Source of the DNA: Lepas anatifera
Lineage: Eukaryota > Arthropoda > Thecostraca > Lepadidae
Assembly (NCBI GenBank): GCA_034440635.1
Contig: JAOTON010000767.1
Span: 806,001 to 870,000, forward strand
DNA length: 64,000 nt
Direction of reading: 5' to 3'
The notes under the pieces are model-generated. The model ran no database searches. It was not told where the DNA came from and was given only the letters and a program-made list of their open reading frames with translations. Of the stretch, positions 1-12,765 are shown one piece after another. The stretch's first letter is position 1. Each line of letters begins with the position of its first letter. Both the position numbers and the translations under genes were made by a program.

Positions 1-160
1 AGTCACCGTGCTGCGACTCTGCCGAGTCAGAGTGGGAGCGTCACTGTCACGACTCTGCTGAGTCAGTGTCGGAGGATCACTGTCGCGACTCTGCCGGGTC
101 AGAGTCAGAGGATCACTGTCGCAGGTCATGCCAACGCGACTCTGCCGGGTCTTACGGCAC
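1..160. repeat. Short minisatellite fragment at the left edge
   Basis: Imperfect tandem copies of a roughly 30-50 base unit containing GACTCTGCCGAGTCAGAG and CACTGTCGC, truncated by the window edge. The unit has an internal palindrome (GACTC..GAGTC). No gene is seen. Confidence 0.7.
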
Positions 161-1126
161 AACCAATCAAGGCTGAAGGCTAGAGGCACCTGTGCAGGTG
201 CACATTTCTATAGTCCGGAACGTTCGACTTTTCATGCGTATGACATACTAAATATATGTCTGTTTGTTCATCATTTATCACGACCGGAAAGGATGGTAAT
301 GAATGGCAGATGTCAGCTTTATTTATGCATTGCTGCAGCAGGCTATGGTGACCAGTGTCGTCTTCCTTAGAGAGGCCAGGAGGGAATTTGCTACACCATA
401 AGTACCATTAAAACCGTGGTACCTGTCTTTAACTCAACCCCCAATGCACCTCCGATTCACCTTCGCCTCAGAGGGACAAGTTCTAAAAAGGCTCTCTTTA
501 TCGGCCGCTATGGGAGATAGAAAAAGGCAGAGGGAGGCAGATAGCCAATGATTGATTCCGAAACCGGATCAGTCATGGCCCTAGAATACTACGTTTTTTC
601 AAGTTCTATAAGTTGTTGTTCAGGGTTTTCTGACGGTGTAAGGCTAATGAAAGTTTCGGATATAATATTTTGAAGGGTTTTCCAACAGAGTCAATCTCAA
701 GGAAATCAAAGCAGAAGTGTTTTCCATTCCCTCTCAAAACCTCCCAACGCCCCATGGCCTTGAGCAGTAGAACACTCCCGGCGTCAAAAGACTGACGTCA
801 GCCATTCATGTGGTCAGGCAACTTGAATTATATTAGTCATATTTGTGTCATATATTATAGTCATATTATATCATTATTTATGTCATGACAGTCAAAAAAT
901 GAAACTTAAACAAAGGTTTGATCACCATTCATTGCAAAACTTGAACTCTCGCCCGAAAACCGGCTTTAGTACCCACCAGGTGACCTTAAAAGCCCAAAAG
1001 TCAACACTTTAAGCCAGAGCCTTGATTGTGGCCCACGATACCACTCTTTTGAGATGCTAGATGCAACTCTGAGATTCTCATTCATTTTACGTCGCATCAT
1101 TCCAATTACCCATTCCTGTACAGCAC
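161..1126. other. No gene recognised
   Basis: AT-leaning non-coding sequence with short direct repeats (GTCATATT-type, about 835-875). The open frames are short and show no family resemblance. It leads into the first copy of block A. Confidence 0.6.
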
Positions 1127-3664
1127 AACAACAACAACCTCGGCCTGCGGCCTCGGCAGGTGCCGCTCCGGCGCAGGAGAAGCCGGTGACAATGTACGTT
1201 AGGCAAACAGTTCGATTGACAGGCGAGTGTTTTCAGCAGTATGATACTTATACCAACGCAATTTTCGGACTTTAGGTCTTGTGTTCTCATTATGACTCCA
1301 TTCAATCCCCTTTGTAAGCCCATGTTTTCCTAAATTAGCATGTCTCTGCACACTGCGCCACGTTTGCCCTCTGTTCATGTCATCAAATAAATAAACACAC
1401 GTATAATGGTTGTTTTGTTAAGTAAAGACTGGGCATGACCAGAAGAAAGGAGATACAATATAAAATATGATGGGTTTGCCGACCGTATTTCACCTATACC
1501 TGCAGATTTTCACCCAATTCAGCCAATTTGTTAACGAGTTAGCTTCGGTTACCCTAAGTCCCAGTCCGCATGCGCAGTAACGTCTGCAGTGAATGAGAGC
1601 AAAGATACCGTTATAGTTGACTGAAGCATGTTAATATGCCGTTTGTTTGTCTCCTGGTCTAAATGATCCCTTATAGCCTATTATTCCTTAGAATTCCTAC
1701 TGCACATGCGCATAATAGTGCAGCGTCATAATGCCATCAATTAGGATTAGCAGATGATATTCTGCTTTTACTCGCAAAAATTTGAGCGAAATCGGTCTAT
1801 TGGCTCCCGAGATAGCCTCCATGACCATAAGTTCTAATGCGCATGCGCACTGACCTTTGTTGTTACCAAGGGTGACAAAACATTCATGCTAACTTTAAGC
1901 ACGTTGGCTTTCCCTCTGTTCAGGTCCTCCTCTGAAATATCCTCGCCTTTCAGGCTTATTTTCATAATTTCTTCTGCGCATGCGCAGAGCAGTGCAGCTT
2001 CAATGACATTTTTGACTTACATTTCGTGCTATTCTTTTGTTTACAAAATTTCAAGAAAATCGACCCGTAGGTTGCCGAGATAGCCTCTGTTACCATTAGT
2101 TCCAGTGCGCATGCGCAGTGACCTTTTGTTGACCTGAATACCACATTCGAAATCTGCATGGTCGATTGCCTCTCATTGATATTGTTCGGTAATTTGGTAC
2201 GGAGTGCAACGAAATCTTCAATCTTTCATATGCTTATATACATACATGGTGGCTATTCAAATGGTGGTAGATACAATGGGCGGAGCTAGGGGCTGAACTC
2301 CCCCCCCAATGTCAGAATATCTATGGTTAATACAAACACAGAAGCTGTTCCGAGGCAATGGCGGGGAAGGCTCCAGTCCCGTACCAGCCCCCATCCTCAC
2401 TGCTCCCCCGTCCGAAATGTCTCCCATGAGCTATCTCAGCACGCCTCTGGACCCTGCTACCGTTCCCTAGATGCCTGAGGGCATCACTGCTCACTTCCTC
2501 GGATCTCTAAACACGCCTCGGCACCCTCTGCCCTCTAGTCAGGTTCCCGTCCGCCCCGACCGGCTAGCCACCCGCTGTATGCACTCGGATAGAAATGTTA
2601 TGCCTTTCTTGCACGCATTTACCGGCTGCAGCCTACTGCCGCAGCACAGAAGGTCCATGCAAGAAGGGCAGAATGACGTCACTACTGCTTCGGGAAAAAC
2701 GGGACCGAAGTATTTTGCCCCTCAGTGGCGAACTAGTCGTCGGAGCGTCATGAAACAAAAACGGCAGAGCTCATAATTTCCCATACTACAAGTATAGAGA
2801 GAGCCATATATCTCAGTTGAGTATAAAGGCACTTTATCACGTGATGAATCTATTACAACCTATGAAAACCGCATCAAATTCAGTCTTTATCATCATATAG
2901 CTCAAAACCTATGGGAGACGCGCGGGTATGGTCAGGCAGACGGTTGTAGAACTTGAGCCGGGCTTTTTTGGTACCAATTTCGAAAAGAAAATTTGGAAAT
3001 ATATAGTCATAAATTCCCAAAAAACAAAAAAATATTGTATTTTTTGCAGAAAAATATTTCCCATTAACTCAGAAATTTGAGTTTAGAATATGTTGTTGTA
3101 ATGACAATACCCATCTCAACAAAGAAAACTGCGTTCAAAAATATCCAGAATTTTGAAAGTTATATGGTTTTAAAGTTTTAGGCCATAATTGCAATGTTTT
3201 GGAAAAAGGGCCAAAACTGACCTTCAAAATTATGCTTTTGGTTCAGTTTAGTGTCTATGCAGTAATGCACAGTCCATTCTGTCTGTAAAAATCCAGTTTG
3301 GAACACCTAGCATCATATCTTCAGATATTTCGAACTTATAACTTTGGTAATGCATTTCACTACAAGTTGGAGGTAAAAGTTTCAAAAAATCATTTTGGAA
3401 GTACAAATTTAGATTTTTTGCTTCAAACTTTGAGCAACAACTGGTAATTGTTTGTGTGTAAAAGAGTGTAAGTTTGAGAGCTGTAGACTAAAAATAGAAA
3501 AATAGAAAAATAAAAGTTTAGAAAAATATAATCCAAAATTTTGGAAAAGTTTTTGCAAAATTCGAAAATCTGCAGCCGTCGGGATTTTTATGGGTTCCTG
3601 CCTTTCATCCCTGCAAGTTTCAAGTATCTGATACCAGTCCTCAGAACAGACAACAACTACTACT
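1127..3664. mobile_element. Dispersed repeat block A, copy 1
   Basis: About 2.5 kb repeated nearly base for base at 7527-10064 (offset 6400, with a few substitutions such as near 1853, 2019 and 2688, and small homopolymer differences near 2960). It starts at a CAA microsatellite followed by CTCGGCCTGCGGCCTCGGCA and ends in an AT-rich module with AAAAATAGAAAAATA runs. Internally it has degenerate subrepeats of 130-140 bases, each with a GCGCATGCGC palindrome (about 1838, 1978, 2108). No transposase-like frame is present, so it is non-autonomous or unclassified. Block orientation is unknown. Confidence 0.8.
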
Positions 3665-4760
3665 ACCTCGGCCTGCGGCCTCGGCAGGTGCCGCTCCGGC
3701 GCAGGAGAAGCCGGTGACAATGTACGTTAGGCAAGCAGTTCGATTGACAGGCGAGTGTTTTCAGCAGTATGATACATATACTAACGCGATGTTGGGACTT
3801 GAGGTCTAATGTTCTCATTCTGACTACATTCAGTCCCATGTGTAAGTCCATGTTTTCCTAAACTAACATGTCTCTGCACACTGCGCCACGTTTGTCGTCT
3901 GTTCATGTCATCACATAAATAATCACACGTATAAAGTTTGGTTTGTTAAGTAAAGACTGGCTATGCCCAGAAGAAAGGAGATACAATATAAAATATTATG
4001 GGTTTGCCGACCATATTTCACCTACACCTGGAGATCTTCACACAATTCAGCCTATTTGTTGCCGAGTTAGCTTCGGTTATCCTAAGTCCCAGTCCGCATG
4101 CGCAGTAAAGTCTGCAGTGAATGAGAGCGAAGATACCGTTATAATTGACTGAAGCATGTTGGTATGTCGTTTGTTTGTCTCCTGAACTAAACTATCCCTT
4201 ATAGCCTAATATTCCTTAGAATTCATACTGAGCATGCGCAGCACAATGCAATGTCATAATTCCGTGAATTGGGATTAGCAGATAGTATTCTGCTATTACT
4301 CTCAAATTTTTAGCCCAATCGGTCTATTGGCTCCCGAGATAGCCTCCCTGACCATAAGTTCTAATGCGCATGCGCACTTACCTTTGTAGTAAGCAAGGGT
4401 GTCAAAACTTTCATACTAAATTTAAGCATGTTCGCTCTCCTCTGTCCATGTCCTCTTCTGAAATATCCTCACCTTTAAGGCTTATCTTTAAGATTTCTAC
4501 TGCGCATGCGCAGGGCAGTGCAGCTTCACTATGACATTATTTGTGGTTTTCACTCCGTGTCATTTTCTTGTTCACAAAATTTCAAAAAAATCGACCCGTA
4601 GGTTGCCGGGATAGCCTCTGTTACCATTAGTTCCACTGCGCATGCGCAGTGACCTTTCATTGACCTGAAGACCGGATTCAAAATCTGCATGACCGATTTC
4701 CTCTCATTAATATTGTTCGACAATATGGAATAGAGTGCAACGAGATTTATATATTATTTA
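3665..4760. mobile_element. Diverged, truncated copy of block A (A')
   Basis: Starts exactly where copy 1 ends, with the same CTCGGCCTGCGGCCTCGGCA opening. It follows the first ~1.1 kb of block A with many substitutions, and keeps the GCGCATGCGC palindromes (about 4368, 4503, 4638). It lacks the later part of block A. The head-to-tail junction at a CTACTAC microsatellite suggests insertion into, or slippage at, the microsatellite. Confidence 0.75.
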
Positions 4761-4889
4761 CATGTCTAAATACGATAGCGGATACAAGGGGCGAGGCTAG
4801 TGGGCTTAAGTCCCCCCCATGTGAAAATGCCTAGAGCTATAGCATGAGCAAAGGATGTTTGGAGGCAATGGCAGAGAGGCTGGAGCTAA

Positions 4890-5150
4890 AAGGTGAATTC
4901 AGGGTAGCGGGGGGGATAGGAGGCACGTGCACCCCCCCTTTGGTCGATCCTCAGCACCCCCTGAAATGGCCACGGCGCCCCTCAAATATTCGATGGCACC
5001 CCTGAAATGTCACTTCCCACCCTTTCCCCTAAGATGCAAAAATTGGCGCCCATCGGAAGGATTTTACGTGTCAAAAGTTGCGCTCTATGCTCCGGATTAC
5101 ACCCCTTGCCCTGCGGACGGTGCCTCCTCTATTGGTAATCCTTGATCCGC
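4890..5150. mobile_element. Degenerate element related to 62990-63200
   Basis: Shares a word series with the right end of the window: CCCCCTGAAATGG, CACGGCGCCC, then TTCCACCC-like and TCCTGGATC-like segments in the same order. The TGATCCGCC end runs straight into the 50-bp minisatellite, whose unit also carries CTGGATCCGCC. This suggests the minisatellite grew from this element's end. Confidence 0.55.
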
Positions 5151-5880
5151 CTATGCTCAAGCTCCTTAGCCCCACCACCGAACTGATATCCTGGATCCGC
5201 TAATGCTCCAACTCCTGAGGCCCATCCCCGTACTGATGTCCTGGATCTGCCTATGCTCGAGCTCCTCAGCCCCACCCCTTACTGATGTCCTGGATCCGCC
5301 TATGCTCGAGCTCCTTAGCCCCACCCTTCGTACTGATGTCCTGGATCCGCCTATGCTCGAGCTCCTTAGCCCCACCTCCGTACTGATGTCCTGGATCCGC
5401 CTATGCTCGAGCTCCTTAGCCCCACCCCGTACTGATGTCCTGGATCCGCCTATGCTCGAGCTCCTTAGCCCCACCTCCGTGCTGATGTCCTGGATTCGCC
5501 TATGCTCGATCTCCTTAGCCCACCCCCGTACTGATGTCCTGGGTCCGCCTATGCTCGAGCTCCTTACCCCCCCCGACTGATGTCCTGGATCCGCCTATGC
5601 TGGAGCTCCTTAGCCCCACCCCTACTGATGTCCTGGATCCGCCTATGCTCGAGCTCCTTAGCCCCATCCCCGTATTGATGTCCTGGATCCGCTTATGCTC
5701 GAGGTCCCGAGTTCCAACCCGCTCCTGATGTCCTGGATCCGCCTATGCTCGAGCTCCTTAGCCCCACCCCGTACTGATGTCCTGGATCCGCCTATGCTCG
5801 AGCTCACTAGCCCCACCCCGGTACTGATGTCTTGGATCCGCCTATGCTCGAGCTCCTTAGCCCCACCCCCATACTAATGG
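5151..5880. repeat. 50-bp minisatellite, short allele (~14 copies)
   Basis: The unit is about 50 bases and includes CTGATGTCCTGGATCCGCCT, ATGCTCGAGCTCCTTAGCCC and CACCCCCGTA. Most copies keep BamHI (GGATCC) and XhoI (CTCGAG) hexamers. Copies differ by one or two bases in the C run. Open frames in it change phase with the C-run length and are not genes. The same array is about three times longer at 10557-12765. Confidence 0.95.
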
Positions 5881-7526
5881 CCTGGATCCGCCACTGCTTA
5901 TTAAGTTTATTTAAGCAGGGAGTGCAAGGAGTCACGTGTCATGGTATCACCACAAAGAGGTTTATTCGGCTGGGAAAGAAATGGTGTGCAACGGTGGATC
6001 CTTTGGCCAGTGCTACCTATGGTTAGAGGATGCATTAACTAGTGGGTAGATAGATAGACAGATGATAAACTTTTATTGGACGGAAACAATATGACAGGTA
6101 TAACAAATAGATTGACGCAAAAGCCCGAAGGCTTAAGTGGTGGGGCCTCTCTTATCTCTCTCATAAAACACATCACTTTTACCGGACCTATCACACACAT
6201 ACACAGTAAGATTTGGACACACATAAAGAAACAAAACACAACAAACCAAACAAGCAAACCAGTTCCTGACCACCATTTTGTTTTTTATTCGTCGCAAGTC
6301 GCCGCAGCGAGCGGGACCCTACCGCACGGCCGCCACCCGGCCGTCCGACTGATATGAATATCTAATAGACAACGCGCCCGCCGCACGAGTAGAGGAGCCG
6401 AAACGAGACAGACTACCCTGCCACCACCGGGCATTCGCGCTGGTCTATAGCATGCGTAGATAGCTATGGTATCTGTCTCGCATAGCAGCTACCAGTGCGC
6501 CGCCCGCAGCCACGCTACGGCCGAACGGCGGGGTGAGGTTTCGAGCGGAAAACTTACTAGCATTGTGTATTACATTTAATTAAAGGTACACTGTTGTTGC
6601 TATGATATGCAACCTGTTGCGATGGCAAGATATGTCTTTGAACTAGCTTTTTGCCGAATTTCATCCACTTCCATCTATATTAACCATTCGAAATCCTGGT
6701 GTGAAGCAAAAATGAACCGATAAAATTACCACTTTGAAATGTATTTTACGGCTGATAGCGCGGAAGCCGTAAGAGATAAGTGGGGGGTATGAGTGAGAAA
6801 AATGACGGCAACGAAGTTTTCTATCCAGCCGTGTTAAGTTCAATACCGTAGCTATCATGGTCTGGAAACCAGGGGGCTGAGAATAAAAATTTTAAAAACT
6901 TATATTTTATTTTTGCCTCTAAAATAAAAAGTTTCAGTCTGAAAGTTTTTATCTCTAAATATATAATAAAGGAGGCTATTCTCTTTTATTATCTGAAATG
7001 GGAACTAATTTATCTTAATTAGATCGGAAGATATAAGGGTTTGACTGATATTTTGGGAAATGCAGACCTTCGCAGAATGGGCCAAAAAGGACCCTTAAAT
7101 TTCCGTTTTTGTTTTGTTTCTGTGTTTGTGCAGTACTGCACAAACCGGCCTTTAAATTGGTATTTGACTCAGAACCTGAACTGCTGTAGCTTCAGATATT
7201 TCGAGCCTGTAGTTTAGACTATGAGTTTTATGCCAAATTTAGGGTGCAAAGTTTAAAAGCTAATTTGGAGCCTTAAATTTATAACTTTTTCTTTCAAACT
7301 TTTTGTGTGATCTACAAATTTCCCTGATGTAAAAGGGTGCAAGTTTGAAGACTGTAGATGAATTAGCAAAAAATAGAAAAATAAAAGTTAAAAATCACAT
7401 AATGCAAAATTCTGGGCAAAATTTTGAAAATTTTGAAAATTGACAACCGTGGTGCTTATTCATTTGGAAGTGCCTTCTATCCACAAAAGTTTTAGGTCTC
7501 TGATACCAGCGCTCAGAACAGACAAC
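5881..7526. mobile_element. Dispersed repeat block B, copy 1
   Basis: About 1.65 kb nearly identical to 12761-14408 (offset 6880 at the left). It begins GGATCCGCCACTGCTTATTA, has a GC-rich middle (6300-6540) and an AT-rich 3' module from about 6640 ending in CAGACAACAACAACAACAAC. The AT-rich module is related to the end of block A and to 34845-35780. No coding capacity is seen. Confidence 0.8.
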
Positions 7527-10064
7527 AACAACAACAACCTCGGCCTGCGGCCTCGGCAGGTGCCGCTCCGGCGCAGGAGAAGCCGGTGACAATGTACGTT
7601 AGGCAAACAGTTCGATTGACAGGCGAGTGTTTTCAGCAGTATGATACTTATACCAACGCAATTTTCGGACTTTAGGTCTTGTGTTCTCATTATGACTCCA
7701 TTCAATCCCCTTTGTAAGCCCATGTTTTCCTAAATTAGCATGTCTCTGCACACTGCGCCACGTTTGCCCTCTGTTCATGTCATCAAATAAATAAACACAC
7801 GTATAATGGTTGTTTTGTTAAGTAAAGACTGGGCATGACCAGAAGAAAGGAGATACAATATAAAATATGATGGGTTTGCCGACCGTATTTCACCTATACC
7901 TGCAGATTTTCACCCAATTCAGCCAATTTGTTAACGAGTTAGCTTCGGTTACCCTAAGTCCCAGTCCGCATGCGCAGTAACGTCTGCAGTGAATGAGAGC
8001 AAAGATACCGTTATAGTTGACTGAAGCATGTTAATATGCCGTTTGTTTGTCTCCTGGTCTAAATGATCCCTTATAGCCTATTATTCCTTAGAATTCCTAC
8101 TGCACATGCGCATAATAGTGCAGCGTCATAATGCCATCAATTAGGATTAGCAGATGATATTCTGCTTTTACTCGCAAAAATTTGAGCGAAATCGGTCTAT
8201 TGGCTCCCGAGATAGCCTCCATGACCATAAGTTCTAATGCGCATGCGCACTGACTTTTGTTGTTACCAAGGGTGACAAAACATTCATGCTAACTTTAAGC
8301 ACGTTGGCTTTCCCTCTGTTCAGGTCCTCCTCTGAAATATCCTCGCCTTTCAGGCTTATTTTCATAATTTCTTCTGCGCATGCGCAGAGCAGTGCAGCTT
8401 CAATGACATTTTTGACTTATATTTCGTGCTATTCTTTTGTTCACAAAATTTCAAAAAAATCGACCCGTAGGTTGCCGAGATAGCCTCTGTTACCATTAGA
8501 TCCAGTGCGCATGCGCAGTGACCTTTTGTTGACCTGAATACCACATTCGAAATCTGCATGGTCGATTGCCTCTCATTGATATTGTTCGGTAATTTGGTAC
8601 GGAGTGCAACGAAATCTTCAATCTTTCATATGCTTATATACATACATGGTGGCTATTCAAATGGTGGTAGATACAATGGGCGGAGCTAGGGGCTGAACTC
8701 CCCCCCCAATGTCAGAATATCTATGGTTAATACAAACACAGAAGCTGTTCCGAGGCAATGGCGGGGAAGGCTCCAGTCCCGTACCAGCCCCCATCCTCAC
8801 TGCTCCCCCGTCCGAAATGTCTCCCATGAGCTATCTCAGCACGCCTCTGGACCCTGCTACCGTTCCCTAGATGCCTGAGGGCATCACTGCTCACTTCCTC
8901 GGATCTCTAAACACGCCTCGGCACCCTCTGCCCTCTAGTCAGGTTCCCGTCCGCCCCGACCGGCTAGCCACCCGCTGTATGCACTCGGATAGAAATGTTA
9001 TGCCTTTCTTGCACGCATTTACCGGCTGCAGCCTACTGCCGCAGCACAGAAGGTCCATGCAAGAAGGGCAGAATGACGTCACTACTGCTGCGGGAAAAAC
9101 GGGACCGAAGTATTTTGCCCCTCAGTGGCGAACTAGTCGTCGGAGCGTCATGAAACAAAAACGGCAGAGCTCATAATTTCCCATACTACAAGTATAGAGA
9201 GAGCCATATATCTCAGTTGAGTATAAAGGCACTTTATCACGTGATGAATCTATTACAACCTATGAAAACCGCATCAAATTCAGTCTTTATCATCATATAG
9301 CTCAAAACCTATGGGAGACGCGCGGGTATGGTCAGGCAGACGGTTGTAGAACTTGAGCCGGGCTTTTTTTGGTACCAATTTCGAAAAGAAAATTTGGAAA
9401 TATATAGTCATAAATTCCCAAAAAAACAAAAAAATATTGTATTTTTTGCAGAAAAATATTTCCCATTAACTCAGAAATTTGAGTTTAGAATATGTTGTTG
9501 TAATGACAATACCCATCTCAACAAAGAAAACTGCGTTCAAAAATGTCCAGAATTTTGAAAGTTATATGGTTTTAAAGTTTTAGGCCATAATTGCAATGTT
9601 TTGGAAAAAGGGCCAAAACTGACCTTCAAAATTATGCTTTTGGTTCAGTTTAGTGTCTATGCAGTAATGCACAGTCCATTCTGTCTGTAAAAATCCAGTT
9701 TGGAACACCTAGCATCATATCTTCAGATATTTCGAACTTATAACTTTGGTAATGCATTTCACTACAAGTTGGAGGTAAAAGTTTCAAAAAATCATTTTGG
9801 AAGTACAAATTTGGATTTTTTGCTTCAAACTTTGAGCAACAACTGGTAATTGATTGTGTGTAAAAGAGTGTAAGTTTGAGAGCTGTAGACTAAAAATAGA
9901 AAAATAGAAAAATAAAAGTTTAGAAAAATATAATCCAAAATTTTGGAAAAGTTTTTGCAAAATTCGAAAATCTGCAGCCGTCGGGATTTTTTATGGGTTC
10001 CTGCCTTTCATCCCTGCAAGTTTCAAGTATCTGATACCAGTCCTCAGAACAGACAACAACTACT
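7527..10064. mobile_element. Dispersed repeat block A, copy 2
   Basis: Near-identical to 1127-3664. Together with the flanking minisatellite and block B this shows a tandem duplication of a composite unit of about 6.4-6.9 kb. The few differences are substitutions and homopolymer length changes, so the duplication is recent or homogenised. Confidence 0.85.
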
Positions 10065-10074
10065 ACTACTACTA

Positions 10075-10148
10075 CTACGGACAACAGAGAACGAAAAACT
10101 GTCAGTATAGAAGCCGTTTCTCACTTCGTTCGTCACCGGCTTCTGACC
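10075..10148. repeat. Hairpin-capable module (AGAAGCCG...CGGCTTCT)
   Basis: A ~70-base segment with an inverted repeat, AGAAGCCG and CGGCTTCTGAC, enclosing TTTCTCACTTCGTTCGTCAC. It recurs as two tandem copies at 14415-14549. It sits at the end of block A as it sits at the end of block B, so it may be the terminal hairpin of the repeat family. Confidence 0.6.
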
Positions 10149-10149
10149 T

Positions 10150-10556
10150 ACTACCTCGGCCTGCGGCCTCGGCAGGTGCCGCTCTGGCGCAGGAGAAGCC
10201 GGTGACAATGTACGTTAGCCAAACAGTTCGATTGACAGGCGAGTTTTTTCAGCAGTTTGATACTTATAACAACGCAATGTTGGAGTTTTAGGTTTTGTGT
10301 TCTCATTATGGCTCCATTCAATCCCCTGTCTAGGCCCATGTTTTCCTAAATTAGCATGTCTCTGCATACTGCACCACGCTTGCCCTCTGTTCATATCATC
10401 AAAGAAATAAACACACGCATAATGTTTGTTTTGTTAAGCAAAGACTGGGCATGACGAGAAGAAAGGAGATACAATATAAAATATGATGGGTTTTCCGACG
10501 GTATTTCACCTATACCTGCAGATTTTCACCCAATTCAGCCTATTTGTTACCGAGTT
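10150..10556. mobile_element. Truncated third copy of the block A start (A'')
   Basis: About 400 bases following the start of block A (CTCGGCCTGCGGCCTCGGCA). It breaks off at TTACCGAGTTATGCC, directly into the 50-bp minisatellite. In the first composite unit the equivalent segment is about 1.1 kb, so this copy carries a deletion or an earlier break point. Confidence 0.7.
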
Positions 10557-12765
10557 ATGCCCCAGCTCGAGACCTCAGCCCCACCACCGAACTGATGTCC
10601 TGGATCCGCCTATGCTCGAGCTCCTTACCCCACCCCCTTACATATGTCCTGGATCTGCCTATGCTCGAACTCCGTAGCCCCACCTCTATACTGCCCTGGA
10701 TCCGCCTATGCTTGAACTCCTTAGCCCCTACCCCTACTGATGTCCTGGATCCGCCTATGCTCGAGCTCCCGAGCCCCACCCACGTACTGATGTCCTGAAT
10801 CCGCTTATGCTCGAGCTCCTTAGCCCCACCCCCGTACTGATGTCCTGGATCCGCTTATGTTTTAACTCTTTAGCCCCTACCTGTTTTAACTCTTTAGCCC
10901 CTTGATGTCCTGGATCCGCTTATGCTCGAGCTCCTTAGCCCCACCCCCGTACTGATGTCTTTGATCCGCCTATACTCGAGCCCCTTAGCCCCCCTACTGA
11001 TGTCCTGGATCCGCTTGTTCCTCCTCCACCCTACTTGTCCTTCCGCTTTCTCCTTCCCCACCCCGACATTCTTCCCCTTCTACCCTTAGCCCCACCCCCG
11101 TACTGATGTCCTGGATCCGCCTCTGCTCGAGCTCCTTAGCCCCACACCCATACTGATGTCCTGGATCCGCCTATGCTCGAGCTCCTTAGCCCCACCTCCG
11201 TACAGATGTCCTGGATCCGCCTATGCTGGATCTCCTTAGCCCCATCCCCGTACCGATATGCTGGATCCGCCTATGCTCAAACTCCTTAGCCTCTACCCCC
11301 GTACTGATATCCTGGCTCCGCTTATGCTCGAGCTCCTTAGCCCCACCCCCGTACTGATGTCCTGGATCCGCCTATGCTCGAACTCTTTAGCCCCTACCCC
11401 GTCCTGATGTCCTGGATCCGCTTATGCTCGAGCTCCTTAGCCCCACCCCCGTACTGATGTCCTTTATCCGCCTATACTCGAGCCCCTTAGCCCCACCCCC
11501 GTACTGATGTCCTGGATCCGCCTCTGCTCGAGCTCCTTAGCCCCACACCCATACTGATGTCCTGGATCCGCCTATGCTCCAGCTCCTTAGCCCCACCCCC
11601 GTACAGATGTCCTGGATCCGCCTATGCTCGATCTCCTTAGCCCCACCCCCCGTACTGATGTCCTGGATCCGCCTTTGCTCGAGCTCCTTAGCCCCACCCC
11701 CGCACTGATGTCCTGGATCCGCCTATGCTCGAGCTCCTTAGCCCCACCCCCGCACTGATGTCCTGGATCCGCCTATGCTCGAGCTCCTTAGCCCCACCCC
11801 CGTACTGATGTCCTGGATCCGCCTATACTCGAACTCCTTAGCCCCTACCCCCTACTGATGTCCTGGATCCGCCTATGCTCGAGCTCCTTAGCCCCACCCC
11901 CGTACTGATGTCCTGGATCCGCCTATGCTCGAGCTCCTTAGCCCCACCCCCGTACTGCCCTGGATCCGCCTATGCTCGAGCTCCTTAGCCCCCACCCCCG
12001 TACTGATGTCCTGGATCCGCCTATGCTCGAGCTCCTTAGCCCCACCCCCGTACTGATGTCCTGGATCCGCTTATGCTCGAGCTCCTTAGCCCCACCCCCG
12101 TACTGATGTCCTGGATCCGCCTATGCTCGAGCTCCTTAAGCCCCACCCCCGTACTGATGTCCTGGATCCGCCTATGCTCGAGCTCCTTAGCCCCACCCCG
12201 TACTGATGTCCTGGATCCGCCTATGCTCGAGCTCCTTAGCCCCACCCCCATACTGATGTCCTGGATCCGCCTATGCTCGAGCTCCTTAGCCCCACCCCGT
12301 ACTGATGTCCTGGATCCGCCTTTACTCGAGCTCCGTAGCCCCACCCCCCGTACTGATGTCCTGGATCCGCCTATGCTCGAGCTCCTTAGCCCCACCCCCG
12401 TACTGATGTCCTGGATCCGCCTATGCTCGAGCTCCTTAGCCCCACCCCCGTACTGATGTCCTGGATCCGCCTATGCTCGAGCTCCTTAGCCCCACCCCCA
12501 TACTGATGTCCTGGATCCGCCTATGCTCGAGCTCCTTAGCCCCACCCCCGTATTGATGTTCTGGATCCGCTTATGCTCGAGGTCTCGAGTTCCAACCCGC
12601 TCCTGATGTCCTGGATCCGCCTATGCTCGAGCTCCTTAGCCCCACCCCCGTACTGATGTCCTGGATCCGCCTATGCTCAAACTCACTAGCCCCACCCCGG
12701 TACTGATGTCTTGGATCCGCCTATGCTCGAGCTCCTTAGCCCCCACCCCCATACTAATGGCCTGG
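10557..12765. repeat. 50-bp minisatellite, long allele (~44 copies)
   Basis: Same 50-base unit as 5151-5880, expanded to about 2.2 kb. It is interrupted near 10860-10905 and 11010-11085 by degenerate or unrelated stretches. Units such as CTATGCTCGAGCTCCTTAGC are highly uniform from 11100 on, suggesting recent amplification. Confidence 0.95.

Noticed and set aside
5166..5580. Open frames in the 50-bp minisatellite (also 12036-12456)
   Set aside because: The 50-base unit changes phase with each C-run change. Open on both strands, with no independent evidence of coding.
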